From a virus, in IMG/VR virus record IMGVR_UViG_3300044295_000244, positions 1-24,091 of that record: 24,091 bases of DNA; one strand, 5' to 3'. Made by a program: the position numbers and the translations under genes. The notes beneath the pieces were generated by a model. That model was not told where the DNA came from. It did no database searches and saw only the letters and a list, made by a program, of their open reading frames with translations. Shown here one piece after another: positions 1-7,785 of the stretch. Position 1 is the first letter of the stretch, and every line of letters starts with the position of its first letter.

Positions 1-3000
1 ACCTTTGCCAATCGTGAGCGTGTTAGTAGTGTTGGCAGTAATCGTGGTGCTCCCACCAAGGGAGACGGCATTCCCGTTCACGGTTACTGAGGAATTGGAC
101 AACTTAGCGTTGGCGATTGACCCAGCCAACATCGTATTTGTGACGGTTCCGGTGTCACCGCTTGTAATCGCCGTGCCAGTAGTAGCAGGGAGGGTAAACA
201 CGGTGCCCGTACCTGCAACCGCAGCAGGAATAATCTGAACACTACCGGACGTGGCTCCAGGAAGAGTCACGCTAAGAATGCCCGTCAAATTTAAATTGGC
301 AGAGGCTCTATTCAGAGTAACTGCTGTGGTGCCGATGTAATGCGTATCTGCTCTAAGAGCAACGGTGCTATCAACAGCGATAGTAACCGCCCCGGACCCA
401 TTGAAGCTCGTACCGGACAAGCCAGAGCCAATCGTTAGAGCGTTCGTCGTATTGGCCGTGATGGTCGTTGAACCGCCGAGGGACACCGACTGACCGTTTA
501 CGGTAACACTGCTATTAGTCAAAGACCCGTTACCAATGTTCGATAACGTGTTTGAAGCCCCTGAAATGGTCTTATTGGTCAGGGTATCTGTAGTGGCCTT
601 GCCAACTAACGTATCCGTGGCAGCAGGAAGCGTGAGAGTACCTGAGGCTACAGCCGTAGCCACCAAAGTAGTAGTCCCTGAGGTGGCACCAGCAATCGTA
701 AAGCCGCCAGATCCAATGGCAGGGGTCGTGAGAGTCTTGTTCGTTAGAGTCTGACTCCCACTCAAGGTAACAACCGTGCTATCAATTGCGATTGTTACGG
801 CACCCGAACCATTGAAGCTAGTGCCAGACAACCCAGTTCCGATGGTTAGCGCATTTGTGGTGTTGGCTGTAACTGAAATTGATCCCCCGAGAGAAACGGA
901 AGACCCATTGATCGTAACACTACTGTTGGTAAGGGAGCCATTACCAATGTTTGACAGGGTGTTAGAAGCCCCACTAATAGTCTTGTTGGTAAGAGTGTCC
1001 GTGGTTGCTTTACCAACCAGAGTGTCGGTAGCAGCAGGAAGGGTAAGCGTTCCTGAGGCCGTGGCGGTTGCTACTAGGGTCGTAGTGCCAGACGTAGCCC
1101 CGGCAATCGTAAACCCACCTGACCCAATGGCAGGGGTGGTTAAGGTCTTATTTGTCAGCGTCTGGCTTCCACTTAAAGTAACTACCGTGGAATCAATCGC
1201 AATCGTAACAGCCCCCGAACCATTGAAAGACGACCCAGACAAGCCAGTACCGATAGTAAGGGCGTTCGTTGTGTTGGCTGTGATGGTCGTACTACCGCCC
1301 AGAGACACAGCGTTCCCATTCACAGTTACGCTGCTGTTTGCCAACTTAGCGTTAGCAATCGAGCCAGCCAACATTGTGTTAGTTACTGTGCCAGTATCTC
1401 CGGTGGTGACTAAAGTTCCAGTATTAGCAGGAAGAGTCAGCACAATCCCAGTACCAGCAACCGCATTGGGAATAAGCTGCACCGATCCAGAAGTAGCCCC
1501 AGGAAGAGTGACACTGCTGATTCCTGTGAGAGCTAGATTAGCCGAAGCCCTGTTCAGGGCAACTGAAGTTGTACCAATAAAAGTGGTGTCAGCACGCAAA
1601 GCCACCGTGCTATCAACAGCAATGGTCACAGCACCGGAACCGTTAAAGCTGGTTCCTGACAAACCGCTACCAATCGTCAAAGCGTTGGTGGTGTTGGCCG
1701 TTATGGTAGTGCTTCCACCAAGGGAAACAGACTGCCCATTAACCGTAACACTGCTGTTTGAAAGCTTAGCGTTGGCAATGCTGCCAGCTAGCATCGTGTT
1801 CGTTACAGTCCCAGTATCCCCGGTGGTGATCGCTGTTCCGGTTGTAGCCGGGAGAGTAAACACGGTGCTTGTTCCAGCAACAGCGGCAGGGATTACCTGG
1901 ACACTTCCCGAAGTAGCACCGGGAAGAGTGACGCTCAAAATGCCAGTCAAATTTAAATTAGCTGAAGCCCTATTGAGGGCTACAGACGTAGTGCCAATGA
2001 AAGTGGTGTCAGACTTCTGAGCAACCACAGAAGTATCTACGGCAATCGTTACAGGAGAAGACCCGTTGTAACTTGTCCCGGTAAGACCAGTCCCAATCGT
2101 GAGAGCGTTGGTAGCTGTCGCAGTAACCGTTATGGACCCACCGAGAGACACGGCAGACCCATTTACTGTAACCGAAGAGTTTGAGAGCTTGGCATTGGCG
2201 ATACTCCCCGCCAACATGGTGTTCGTAACGGTTCCGGTGTCTGCCGTGGTGATTACTGTGCCAGTTACAGCGGGGAGGGTGATGGTGTTAGAACCAGCCA
2301 CTGCAATTGGTTGCAGAACAATGGTCCCAGAAGTAGCTCCAGGAAGAGTTACGCTAGAGATACCCGTTAGAGCCAGGTTTGCTGAGGCTCGGTTCAGAGC
2401 AACAGAGGTGGTACCAATAAACGTGGTGTCTGCTCTCAACGCCACCGTGGAATCCACAGCAATCGTGATGGGGGTAGACCCGTTATAGCTTGTTCCTGAA
2501 AGACCGCTACCAATCGTGAGAGCGTTAGTGGCCGTGGCTGTTACCGTAGTACTTCCACCCAAAGACACAGACTGACCGTTTACAGTCACTGAACTATTGG
2601 CTAGCTTCGCATTAGCGATGCTGCCAGAAAGCATGGTGTTAGTAACGGTTCCGGTGTCCCCGGTAGTAACCACCGTCCCTGTGGTGGCAGGGAGGGTAAT
2701 CGTGGTGGTGCCTGCTACAGAAGCAGGCTGTAACGTAACGGTGCCTGACGTGGCTCCGGGTAGCTGAACACTACTGATCCCGGTTAGGGCAAGGTTAGCA
2801 GACGCCCTGTTGAGAGCGACTGCCGTAGTGCCGATGTAATGAGCATCAGCACGTAAAGCAACCGTACTGTCGATAGCAATGGTGACGGCACCAGAGCCAT
2901 TAAAACTGGTGCCTGACAAACCAGCCCCTATGGTAAGGGCGTTCGTAGTATTCGCTGTGATTGTTGCTGATCCACCAAGAGAAATGGCAGATCCGTTCAC

Positions 3001-3060
3001 GGTTACTGAACTGTTTACCAGCGCAGCATTTGGGATGGAAGTTAGGCTGGCACCACTTCC
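1..3060 (-). repeat. Tandem ~420-bp coding repeats in the tail fibre
   Basis: The sequence encoding SSVTVNG recurs near plus-strand positions 77, 497, 905, 1320, 1740, 2160, 2580 and 3000, a period of about 420 bp. There are two repeat flavours. One carries RASANL (near 297, 1537, 1958, 2378 and 2797). The other carries LSGSQTLTNKTLTTP and ISGASNTLSNIGNG (near 740 and 1160). The copies differ mostly at third codon positions, so the repeats are old but kept under protein-level selection. Confidence 0.85.
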
Positions 3061-3213
3061 TGAGAAGGTGGTGGCTGTTACGGTGCCAACATTGCTTAGG
3101 TTAAAGCCTCCACCGTTTACATTACCTGCCCAAGTGGCTAGGTCGTTTACGATCTCGTTCCAGTCCGTCGCAGTTACTACATAGTTCGTTGCTCTGGTAC
3201 TAGGCCAAGCCAT
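1..3213 (-). CDS. Repetitive tail fibre protein, N-terminal part (runs off the left edge)
   Basis: The frame starts at ATG 3213 (MAWPSTRATNY) and stays open to position 1, giving more than 1070 residues with no stop, so the C-terminus lies outside the window. After about 65 unique residues it consists of Thr/Ser/Gly/Ala/Val-rich repeats of about 140 residues (420 bp). Recurring phrases are SSVTVNG, VSLGGST, TNALTIG, LSGTSFNGSG, RASANLALTGI and TGTVTNTMLAGSIANAKL. These phrases are typical of phage tail fibre and receptor-binding proteins, where they form long beta-rich shafts with a receptor-binding tip at the C-terminus. The start is weakly supported by a GAGTGAGGG stretch upstream. Its position downstream of small virion genes fits a late structural role. 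I saw no signal peptide or enzymatic motif. Confidence 0.85.
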   Translation of the reverse strand, partial: MAWPSTRATNYVVTATDWNEIVNDLATWAGNVNGGGFNLSNVGTVTATTFSGSGASLTSIPNAALVNSSVTVNGSAISLGGSATITANTTNALTIGAGLSGTSFNGSGAVTIAIDSTVALRADAHYIGTTAVALNRASANLALTGISSVQLPGATSGTVTLQPASVAGTTTITLPATTGTVVTTGDTGTVTNTMLSGSIANAKLANSSVTVNGQSVSLGGSTTVTATATNALTIGSGLSGTSYNGSTPITIAVDSTVALRADTTFIGTTSVALNRASANLALTGISSVTLPGATSGTIVLQPIAVAGSNTITLPAVTGTVITTADTGTVTNTMLAGSIANAKLSNSSVTVNGSAVSLGGSITVTATATNALTIGTGLTGTSYNGSSPVTIAVDTSVVAQKSDTTFIGTTSVALNRASANLNLTGILSVTLPGATSGSVQVIPAAVAGTSTVFTLPATTGTAITTGDTGTVTNTMLAGSIANAKLSNSSVTVNGQSVSLGGSTTITANTTNALTIGSGLSGTSFNGSGAVTIAVDSTVALRADTTFIGTTSVALNRASANLALTGISSVTLPGATSGSVQLIPNAVAGTGIVLTLPANTGTLVTTGDTGTVTNTMLAGSIANAKLANSSVTVNGNAVSLGGSTTITANTTNALTIGTGLSGSSFNGSGAVTIAIDSTVVTLSGSQTLTNKTLTTPAIGSGGFTIAGATSGTTTLVATATASGTLTLPAATDTLVGKATTDTLTNKTISGASNTLSNIGNGSLTNSSVTINGSSVSLGGSISVTANTTNALTIGTGLSGTSFNGSGAVTIAIDSTVVTLSGSQTLTNKTLTTPAIGSGGFTIAGATSGTTTLVATAVASGTLTLPAATDTLVGKATTDTLTNKTISGASNTLSNIGNGSLTNSSVTVNGQSVSLGGSTTITANTTNALTIGSGLSGTSFNGSGAVTIAVDSTVALRADTHYIGTTAVTLNRASANLNLTGILSVTLPGATSGSVQIIPAAVAGTGTVFTLPATTGTAITSGDTGTVTNTMLAGSIANAKLSNSSVTVNGNAVSLGGSTTITANTTNTLTIGKG

Positions 3214-3229
3214 AAACTAAACCCTCACT

Positions 3230-3661
3230 CTAGGTAGAAACGGGGTCTTCCCCTTCACATTCTAGCGGTACGATTGCGTCAAATAACGCATGATTCTCGT
3301 GCCACTTACTAACAACTTCGATTGACATAGTGCCATCGGGGTACTTCCCAACCACACTCAAAGACTGAAGGGACTCAGGCTTTCCGTCCTTCCCCACAAC
3401 AGTCTTCTGCCAACCAACCAGGAAGAAAACTTTATCTTCCTCTCCAGGGGTCTTAAACACCCGCCTACGACAGATCAGTTTCAGTCCAGGCTGGTCAAAA
3501 TGGTACCGGAGTAAAGGCTTACCATCTCGGAAAAGGGCGAAAGATATGAGCTTGTCTCGCTCAATCTCATGGTACTTAACGCCCTCCTCATTCTCCCCAC
3601 TAACCCACTCTTTCACTACACGACCGTCGTTATAGGTCGCAACCCATTGTATTGAGTTCAT
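3230..3661 (-). CDS. Hypothetical phage protein (143 aa)
   Basis: The 143-residue product begins MNSIQWVATYNDG with a GGAG ribosome binding site upstream of ATG 3661. I do not recognise a family. It is a soluble, charged, beta-rich-looking protein with repeated DGK/DG turns (around FRDGKPLLRY, GKDGKPES and YPDGTMS). There is no signal peptide, membrane segment or cysteine motif. It sits between a small virion protein and the tail fibre start, with only 16 bp to the fibre gene, so it is probably co-transcribed. A tail-associated or chaperone role is possible by position only. Confidence 0.7.
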   Translation of the reverse strand: MNSIQWVATYNDGRVVKEWVSGENEEGVKYHEIERDKLISFALFRDGKPLLRYHFDQPGLKLICRRRVFKTPGEEDKVFFLVGWQKTVVGKDGKPESLQSLSVVGKYPDGTMSIEVVSKWHENHALFDAIVPLECEGEDPVST

Positions 3662-3694
3662 ACTTCCAAAAGACTCCTTCTTTTGTTTTACTAC

Positions 3695-4234
3695 CTAGAT
3701 TTCATCATACCGCCAAGTGAACGTCTCGGCAGAGGAAATTCCGGGGGAAGCAGTGTTATCCACAGCCATCTGATAAACAACCCGATCACCAAACTGACCC
3801 GTGCTGGGGTTGTTGATCGAGCCACTGACAGACAACGGAGAACCAGAGGTGTAGGCAAAAGCGTTGCTAGGAGCGCCAGCAAGCGTAGCATAGTTGCCCA
3901 CCGTCAACTGGATTCCCGTCGTACCAGGCGTCCCGGTAGCCTGGGTGTAAGAGGTAGCAGTGTTGACGTTACAGGTCACACCAGTCCCCAAACCATTACC
4001 GCCATCCGTGTACCACTTGATGTTGTTGATGACGCTGGAGGGGGAAGAGGTACAGTTAAGGCGCGTCACCACCCAGTAACTATAGTTTGTCCCCGCAGCC
4101 GGAATCTGTACCGGATTAGACGTGCCATTAGTACTGTGTGCGTCTTCTGCGTTCGCACGAGTGTTGATGGACGTGATGTCCGTAGCCGTGGGTCCAGTAC
4201 TCGTAAGCCGAACAATTTGAATTCCCGCCGCCAT
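3695..4234 (-). CDS. Putative virion protein, paralogue of the gene at 5063-5602
   Basis: The 179-residue product (MAAGIQIVRLTSTGP...) has an AGAGGAG ribosome binding site before ATG 4234. It is rich in Thr, Ser, Asn and Gly, almost lacks Lys, and looks like a beta-structured virion component. It has exactly the same length as the protein at 5063-5602. Both share the layout of an N-terminal MAA, an internal T/S/G-rich middle and a C-terminal aromatic-Y-D-E ending (RYDEI here, QYDEN there). The two probably arose by duplication. Decoration, tail or neck roles are all possible; the sequence does not choose between them. Confidence 0.65.
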   Translation of the reverse strand: MAAGIQIVRLTSTGPTATDITSINTRANAEDAHSTNGTSNPVQIPAAGTNYSYWVVTRLNCTSSPSSVINNIKWYTDGGNGLGTGVTCNVNTATSYTQATGTPGTTGIQLTVGNYATLAGAPSNAFAYTSGSPLSVSGSINNPSTGQFGDRVVYQMAVDNTASPGISSAETFTWRYDEI

Positions 4235-4268
4235 AATGTGTCTCCTCTACTGTTGCAATTGGTTGCAG

Positions 4269-4727
4269 CTACTGAACTGCCATCGTTACCGTATGGTTGC
4301 GGCCACCAATCTCGACCTGCCAACCAAAATGGAAAACCCTATGCTCAACATTACGCTGTCCAATCGGAGAATACAACGCTTTTCCTTCAGCGTCATGACC
4401 CACACACTGAACGTCCGTTTCTCTGGTTTGAGTGGTTCTGCGAAAGTAAACTAGCTTACGCTTAGTGTTGGGTGGAATCGTGACAGTTGGATCTCCAACC
4501 ATAACGGGAATTCCGTTTACTTCAAAATGGCCGTCTCTAAGGTCCACCGTGAACCTATTACCACACCCGGCCAACTGAAACAGCACCACATCATTAAGGC
4601 GGGTAACTACGTCCGAAAACGAGCTACCCGCCTCTTCACCTTGCACGGAGACATCATTGTAGGTCTGGTTGTACTGTGTTCCGTCTGAGAACAGCACGCC
4701 AAACATGTACTTGAAAACTGGTTCCAT
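4269..4727 (-). CDS. Hypothetical phage protein (152 aa)
   Basis: The 152-residue product begins MEPVFKYMFGVLFSDGT and ends TVTMAVQ. I do not recognise the family. It contains one CGNRF segment and a CVGHDAEGK turn, a proline-flanked VTIPPNTKRKLVYF strand, and no membrane or signal sequence. ATG 4727 has no good Shine-Dalgarno sequence, so the start is less certain than for its neighbours. It lies between two virion-type paralogues and is followed after 34 bp by the next gene. A palindrome (TGCAATTGGTTGCA) lies in that spacer. Confidence 0.65.
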   Translation of the reverse strand: MEPVFKYMFGVLFSDGTQYNQTYNDVSVQGEEAGSSFSDVVTRLNDVVLFQLAGCGNRFTVDLRDGHFEVNGIPVMVGDPTVTIPPNTKRKLVYFRRTTQTRETDVQCVGHDAEGKALYSPIGQRNVEHRVFHFGWQVEIGGRNHTVTMAVQ

Positions 4728-4768
4728 TGTATTGGTTCTTAGCGATTGTATTCGCCGCCTCTTTTCTT

Positions 4769-5053
4769 CTAGCTCAGAGCCTCAATAGCAGCCAAGGCTT
4801 CATTGACCTGCTGAGTAGACATGTGGCCGTTGGCAATCAAGTCTTCCTCGGTACGCATCAGGCTTAAGCCATGGTTCGCAGCCTTATGAGCCGCTACCAT
4901 ATCTGTCAACTCCTGACCAGAAACCCCTGCGGGGAACTTAATCACACGGTCACACCCTTCCCCATCACAGGCAAAGATGATCTCGTTGTTCGCCACCTTA
5001 GCTGTATGCAGCATATCTGCTTGGCAGTTAGCGCAAAAAATAGTCTTCTGCAT
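4769..5053 (-). CDS. Small zinc-binding protein (94 aa)
   Basis: The 94-residue product has an N-terminal zinc-ribbon-like pair, CANC at residues 7-10 and a CDGEGC segment at about 29-34. A helical C-terminal half follows (ELTDMVAAHKAANHG, then MSTQQVNEALAAIEAL). The start at ATG 5053 has a good TAGGAG site. Its function is not recognised. Small zinc ribbons like this are frequent in phage structural and regulatory blocks, and its place among virion-type genes suggests a minor structural or assembly role. Confidence 0.65.
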   Translation of the reverse strand: MQKTIFCANCQADMLHTAKVANNEIIFACDGEGCDRVIKFPAGVSGQELTDMVAAHKAANHGLSLMRTEEDLIANGHMSTQQVNEALAAIEALS

Positions 5054-5062
5054 GGTAGTCTC

Positions 5063-5602
5063 CTAGTTCTCGTCGTACTGAAGGGTCTGAGTAATCGTAG
5101 CCATGTCACCAGCAGCAGCACTACCAGTGGTCTGCAACTGGCTAGCCAGATATTGGGTATAGCCACCGCCAGACGAAAGCGTGGACGCCGGGGAAGCGTT
5201 CTCAGGACCGGAAGCAGCAAAGTTCACAGTCAGACCAGAGCCAATCGCAACTGCCGTGGTGAAGTCCGTAGACAGCGCACCGTTAGCAGCAGTACCGGGG
5301 GTGGCATAAGTTGAAGTGACCGTACCCTTCAACGTCAAGCCTGTGGCAAGCGAACCAGCCGGAGAAGTGTGGGCCGACCACTTACCATTGAGAATCTGGT
5401 TGTACGTGCCACTGAAGATACCAAACTGGTACTTAGTGTACGAATTGTTACCAGCAACAATGGGGCTGGACGTGTACGCCGTAGTCGAGTCGTCAATGTT
5501 CTTGTAGTTGCACTCGGTACGAGACGTGTTACGGGTAGTTCCCTTAAGGGGGGAACCCGTCTGCGTACCGTTATCTTCACCCCATGCGAATGTAGCCGCC
5601 AT
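5063..5602 (-). CDS. Putative virion protein, paralogue of the gene at 3695-4234
   Basis: The 179-residue product (MAATFAWGEDNGTQTG...) is rich in Ser, Thr, Gly and Asn. It ends ATITQTLQYDEN, matching the TFTWRYDEI end of the equally long protein at 3695-4234. A GGAG site precedes ATG 5602 (AAGGAGATCGAACATG). The composition suggests a beta-sandwich virion protein such as a decoration or tail protein. No enzymatic motif is visible. The start is clear; the function is inference from composition and neighbours. Confidence 0.65.
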   Translation of the reverse strand: MAATFAWGEDNGTQTGSPLKGTTRNTSRTECNYKNIDDSTTAYTSSPIVAGNNSYTKYQFGIFSGTYNQILNGKWSAHTSPAGSLATGLTLKGTVTSTYATPGTAANGALSTDFTTAVAIGSGLTVNFAASGPENASPASTLSSGGGYTQYLASQLQTTGSAAAGDMATITQTLQYDEN

Positions 5603-5613
5603 GTTCGATCTCC

Positions 5614-5973
5614 TTAGAAAAACTTAGCCGTCACGTTAACCGCGTTGGCTTTGGAAACTAGAACCAGACGGGCAAATTTAGCCACAATCTGGGGAACTTC
5701 CAGTCTGCCAACAAAACTAGAGTTCACTGCACTTAAAGTCGTCTTTGTCACGTAGTACTTGTCGGCATCGGTGTCCGCAGTCTGTAAGTCGATGGAGAAC
5801 GCACCGGGATCTCCAGAAAACTCAACCTCTACAGAGCAGGTTCCCGGCAACTCTCTGCGATGAAAAGACACCTGCTGACTCTTCCCACCATTGGAAACGG
5901 CCTCCGCGCTCCACACGGTAGAGGGACGACCTTGTTCAACTACGGGTGCCGTAGCAGCGTTGTATGCTGGCAT
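5614..5973 (-). CDS. Putative small virion protein (119 aa)
   Basis: The 119-residue product (MPAYNAATAPVVEQG...) ends NAVNVTAKFF. It has alternating beta-strand patterns (CSVEVEFSG, AFSIDLQTADTDADKYYV, FARLVLVSKANAVNV), consistent with a compact beta-sandwich. A GAGGA ribosome binding site precedes ATG 5973. It lies directly upstream of the gene at 5602, with an 11-bp spacer. A minor capsid, tail or decoration protein is the likeliest role, but no specific family is recognised. Confidence 0.65.
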   Translation of the reverse strand: MPAYNAATAPVVEQGRPSTVWSAEAVSNGGKSQQVSFHRRELPGTCSVEVEFSGDPGAFSIDLQTADTDADKYYVTKTTLSAVNSSFVGRLEVPQIVAKFARLVLVSKANAVNVTAKFF

Positions 5974-6019
5974 GTTTGAGTCCTCAACTACTTATACAGC
6001 CTAGCTGAAAAATCTGCAA

Positions 6020-6244
6020 CTAGGAATTGGCGTTAGAGATCGAAGCGGAGATACCTGAGACACTCATAGGAGCGGCTTGTGCGCCTACGAAAGCCTTGGG
6101 TTTGGGTAATAGGTCGCTTCTGGATTGAAAGCGGGAGAGGTTCTTTACAACTTTCTGGGGAGGGGCAACCTCTTGTTTCTGAACAACTTCCTTCTTCTCG
6201 GCCACTCCACGAGTAGCAAAACCGTTACCTGCTAATTGAAACAT
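6020..6244 (-). CDS. Hypothetical small protein (74 aa), first gene after the operon terminator
   Basis: The product begins MFQLAGNGFATRG and continues with a Lys/Val/Gln-rich stretch (EKKEVVQKQEVAPP) and an Ala/Ser-rich tail. I chose ATG 6244, which follows a GGAGG site with 5-bp spacing, over the TTG four codons upstream that overlaps that site. The protein looks disordered. It is the first gene after a strong terminator and appears to have its own promoter, so it may lead the virion-protein transcript. Function unknown. Confidence 0.6.
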   Translation of the reverse strand: MFQLAGNGFATRGVAEKKEVVQKQEVAPPQKVVKNLSRFQSRSDLLPKPKAFVGAQAAPMSVSGISASISNANS

Positions 6245-6261
6245 GGCTACCTCCAAGAGGT

Positions 6262-6291
6262 ATTATGCCATTGCAATTGGTTGCAGCACAA
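6262..6291 (-). promoter_or_regulatory. Candidate promoter with a palindrome filling its spacer
   Basis: Reading the minus strand, TTGTGC (6291-6286) and CATAAT (6267-6262) are separated by 18 bp. That spacer contains the 14-bp palindrome TGCAACCAATTGCA (6285-6272). It lies between the terminator at 6294-6340 and the gene starting at 6244. The -35 box is weak. A protein bound to the palindrome would block this promoter. Confidence 0.4.
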
Positions 6292-6293
6292 CT

Positions 6294-6340
6294 AAAAAAA
6301 ATCCCCGAACCACCCCAATAGCGGGAAGGGTGATCCGGGG
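6294..6340 (-). terminator. Strong intrinsic terminator closing the ubiquitin-like operon
   Basis: On the minus strand, CCCCGGATCACCC (6340-6328) pairs with GGGGTGGTTCGGGG (6316-6303), with a few G-U or mismatched positions. Eight T residues follow. It begins about 20 bp after the JAB gene stop and clearly separates that operon from the virion genes downstream. Confidence 0.9.
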
Positions 6341-6361
6341 CAAGCCTACTACAGGCTAAAA

Positions 6362-7135
6362 CTACATGTGGTGAGTAAAGAACAAGTTGCGATTGGCCTC
6401 TCGTGCCTCAAGAGACAAGCTACGCTCCCCTTTCGGACGTGCAGTCGTGAACGTGCTGAGGCTCGGCAAAATGCACTCATTCAACTCCTCCAACTCAGAG
6501 AGCATATCATCGCAATCGGTAAACAGCACCTCTGCATCACCACGATGGGCGCGTCCACATTCCAATACAGTACGACTGTTGGCTTTGATTTCACCTTTGG
6601 CGTTCACAACCAACTCAACCGGGTGGTTCATGTGGGCGATGTCCTCAGCACTGAAAAACACCCCCATGTTGACGTGGGAATGAACAGCACCGATGGTTCC
6701 AGGCTGGATATGCCCGTCTTCAGCTTCACAGTGAGCGCCCGTAGCACGCTGAGGGGGGAAGTACATCTCCGTGATTTGGTAAGACCCGTCCTCAAGCTCA
6801 TCACCCTTCAGATAGGCAAGCCACTCTGTCTGGATACTCTGAGCAAAAAAGATCCACTTGCTGAACATTCCATAGGGAATGTACACCTTCGTCTTTTTGG
6901 CAACAGGGCACCCCGTCAAATCTGATGGGCAGCGAAACACGTCATTCCCGGTTTCCTTCTTCGCCACCTGAGCGGCGATCTCAAAAAACGAATCGTCCGG
7001 TTCGTCACTCAACTCCATGTTGTAGGGGAACAAGTCCCCACCACACTCAACGCACTTGCCAGAGTTCTCTCCGACAATAATAATCCCCGCCCTATTACAA
7101 CGGGAATCAATGCAAGCAACATTAGCAGTAGTCAT
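6362..7135 (-). CDS. JAB/JAMM-family metalloprotease with N-terminal zinc ribbon (putative deubiquitinase-like)
   Basis: The 257-residue product carries a complete JAMM zinc-protease signature: Glu104 (in TEWLAYL), then HSH at 152-154, Ser162 and Asp165 (HSHVNMGVFFSAED, the HxHx7SxxD pattern). JAB/JAMM enzymes cleave isopeptide or peptide bonds after the C-terminal glycine of ubiquitin-like proteins. An added N-terminal zinc ribbon is formed by Cys8, Cys13, Cys28 and Cys31. Further cysteines (69, 76) follow before the catalytic domain. ATG 7135 overlaps the stop of the E1-like gene by ATGA, so the two are translationally coupled. It is the last gene before the terminator. The JAB call is secure; the role as a protease for the neighbouring ubiquitin-like protein is inference from context. 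Confidence 0.88.
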   Translation of the reverse strand: MTTANVACIDSRCNRAGIIIVGENSGKCVECGGDLFPYNMELSDEPDDSFFEIAAQVAKKETGNDVFRCPSDLTGCPVAKKTKVYIPYGMFSKWIFFAQSIQTEWLAYLKGDELEDGSYQITEMYFPPQRATGAHCEAEDGHIQPGTIGAVHSHVNMGVFFSAEDIAHMNHPVELVVNAKGEIKANSRTVLECGRAHRGDAEVLFTDCDDMLSELEELNECILPSLSTFTTARPKGERSLSLEAREANRNLFFTHHM

Positions 7136-7785
7136 GCTGCAACCCCTTTCTTCACCATAGAATCAAAAAACTCAACACCTTTCTCGCCAAAACCAATCCG
7201 ATAGGTGCGATCATAAAAAGGCAACCCATGGACAATCGAACCTACAACAACTGCCGCTGATAGAACACACGGCCCAACCCACACAGGAACAGAGGCGTAC
7301 CCAGGATTCTCTTCATCCGGGGTTGCAAAGTCCCCCGGAGAATCGGTAACAGTTCCAATGCTACCCTCTGCCGCAGCCTCAAAATAGGAAATGCCTTTAT
7401 TGGCTGCCCAACCACGAACCATCTTGCGAGACTTCAGGGTGTCAGTGGTAGCAATAATGTGGGAAATCTCCGAACCCAAACCCATCTCATCTGCAATGAA
7501 TGGGTCAAAATCCCCAGCAGAGTACACTTCACAAGAAGGGCGCACCCTCTTAATGAACCGTCTTACGGCATCGGATTTTCTCTTGTTCACCTCACTGAAA
7601 TCCACAGGCAAGCGGTTTAGGTTGTGGGGAGAAATGGTGTCTTTATCGAACAGATACACTGCTTGTGCCCCAGCCAGGGCCAGCATATAGGCAACCCAAG
7701 ACCCCACTCCCCCACACCCCACAACAGCAACGCCATGGACAGTACGCAAATTCAAAGACGCTTGACGATCCATTAAGCCGTCCAT
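7132..7785 (-). CDS. ThiF/E1-like adenylating enzyme
   Basis: The 217-residue product has the Rossmann nucleotide-binding motif GCGGVGSW (23-30), the FDKD segment (Asp47, Asp49), NLNR with Arg58, Lys70, and TTDT..SR (Asp115, Arg120). These are the ATP-binding and adenylation residues of the ThiF/MoeB/E1 family, which activates the C-terminal Gly of a ubiquitin-like protein. Cys173 in VWVGPCVLSA is a candidate thioester cysteine. The CxxC zinc pairs of MoeB are absent. The start at ATG 7785 has a GGAG site 10 bp upstream and overlaps the E2-like gene by 13 bp; the stop overlaps the JAB start. The family call is firm; the partner is inferred from the operon. Confidence 0.9.
   Translation of the reverse strand: MDGLMDRQASLNLRTVHGVAVVGCGGVGSWVAYMLALAGAQAVYLFDKDTISPHNLNRLPVDFSEVNKRKSDAVRRFIKRVRPSCEVYSAGDFDPFIADEMGLGSEISHIIATTDTLKSRKMVRGWAANKGISYFEAAAEGSIGTVTDSPGDFATPDEENPGYASVPVWVGPCVLSAAVVVGSIVHGLPFYDRTYRIGFGEKGVEFFDSMVKKGVAA

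Noticed and set aside
776-2020. A 414-codon open frame on the plus strand, and similar ones at 5-238, 536-754, 2099-2488 and 2879-3184
   Set aside because: They are the antisense of the repetitive tail-fibre gene, which is open on the minus strand for more than 1070 codons with typical fibre motifs. The plus-strand proteins are low-complexity V/P/A text without ribosome binding sites.
1-3060. CRISPR-like array from the regular repeats
   Set aside because: The period is about 420 bp, the copies are diverged mainly at third codon positions, and there are no short identical repeats with unique spacers.
3683-4465. Plus-strand 260-codon frame
   Set aside because: It lies opposite a well-supported virion gene with a ribosome binding site, has an Arg/Ser-rich random composition and crosses a gene boundary.
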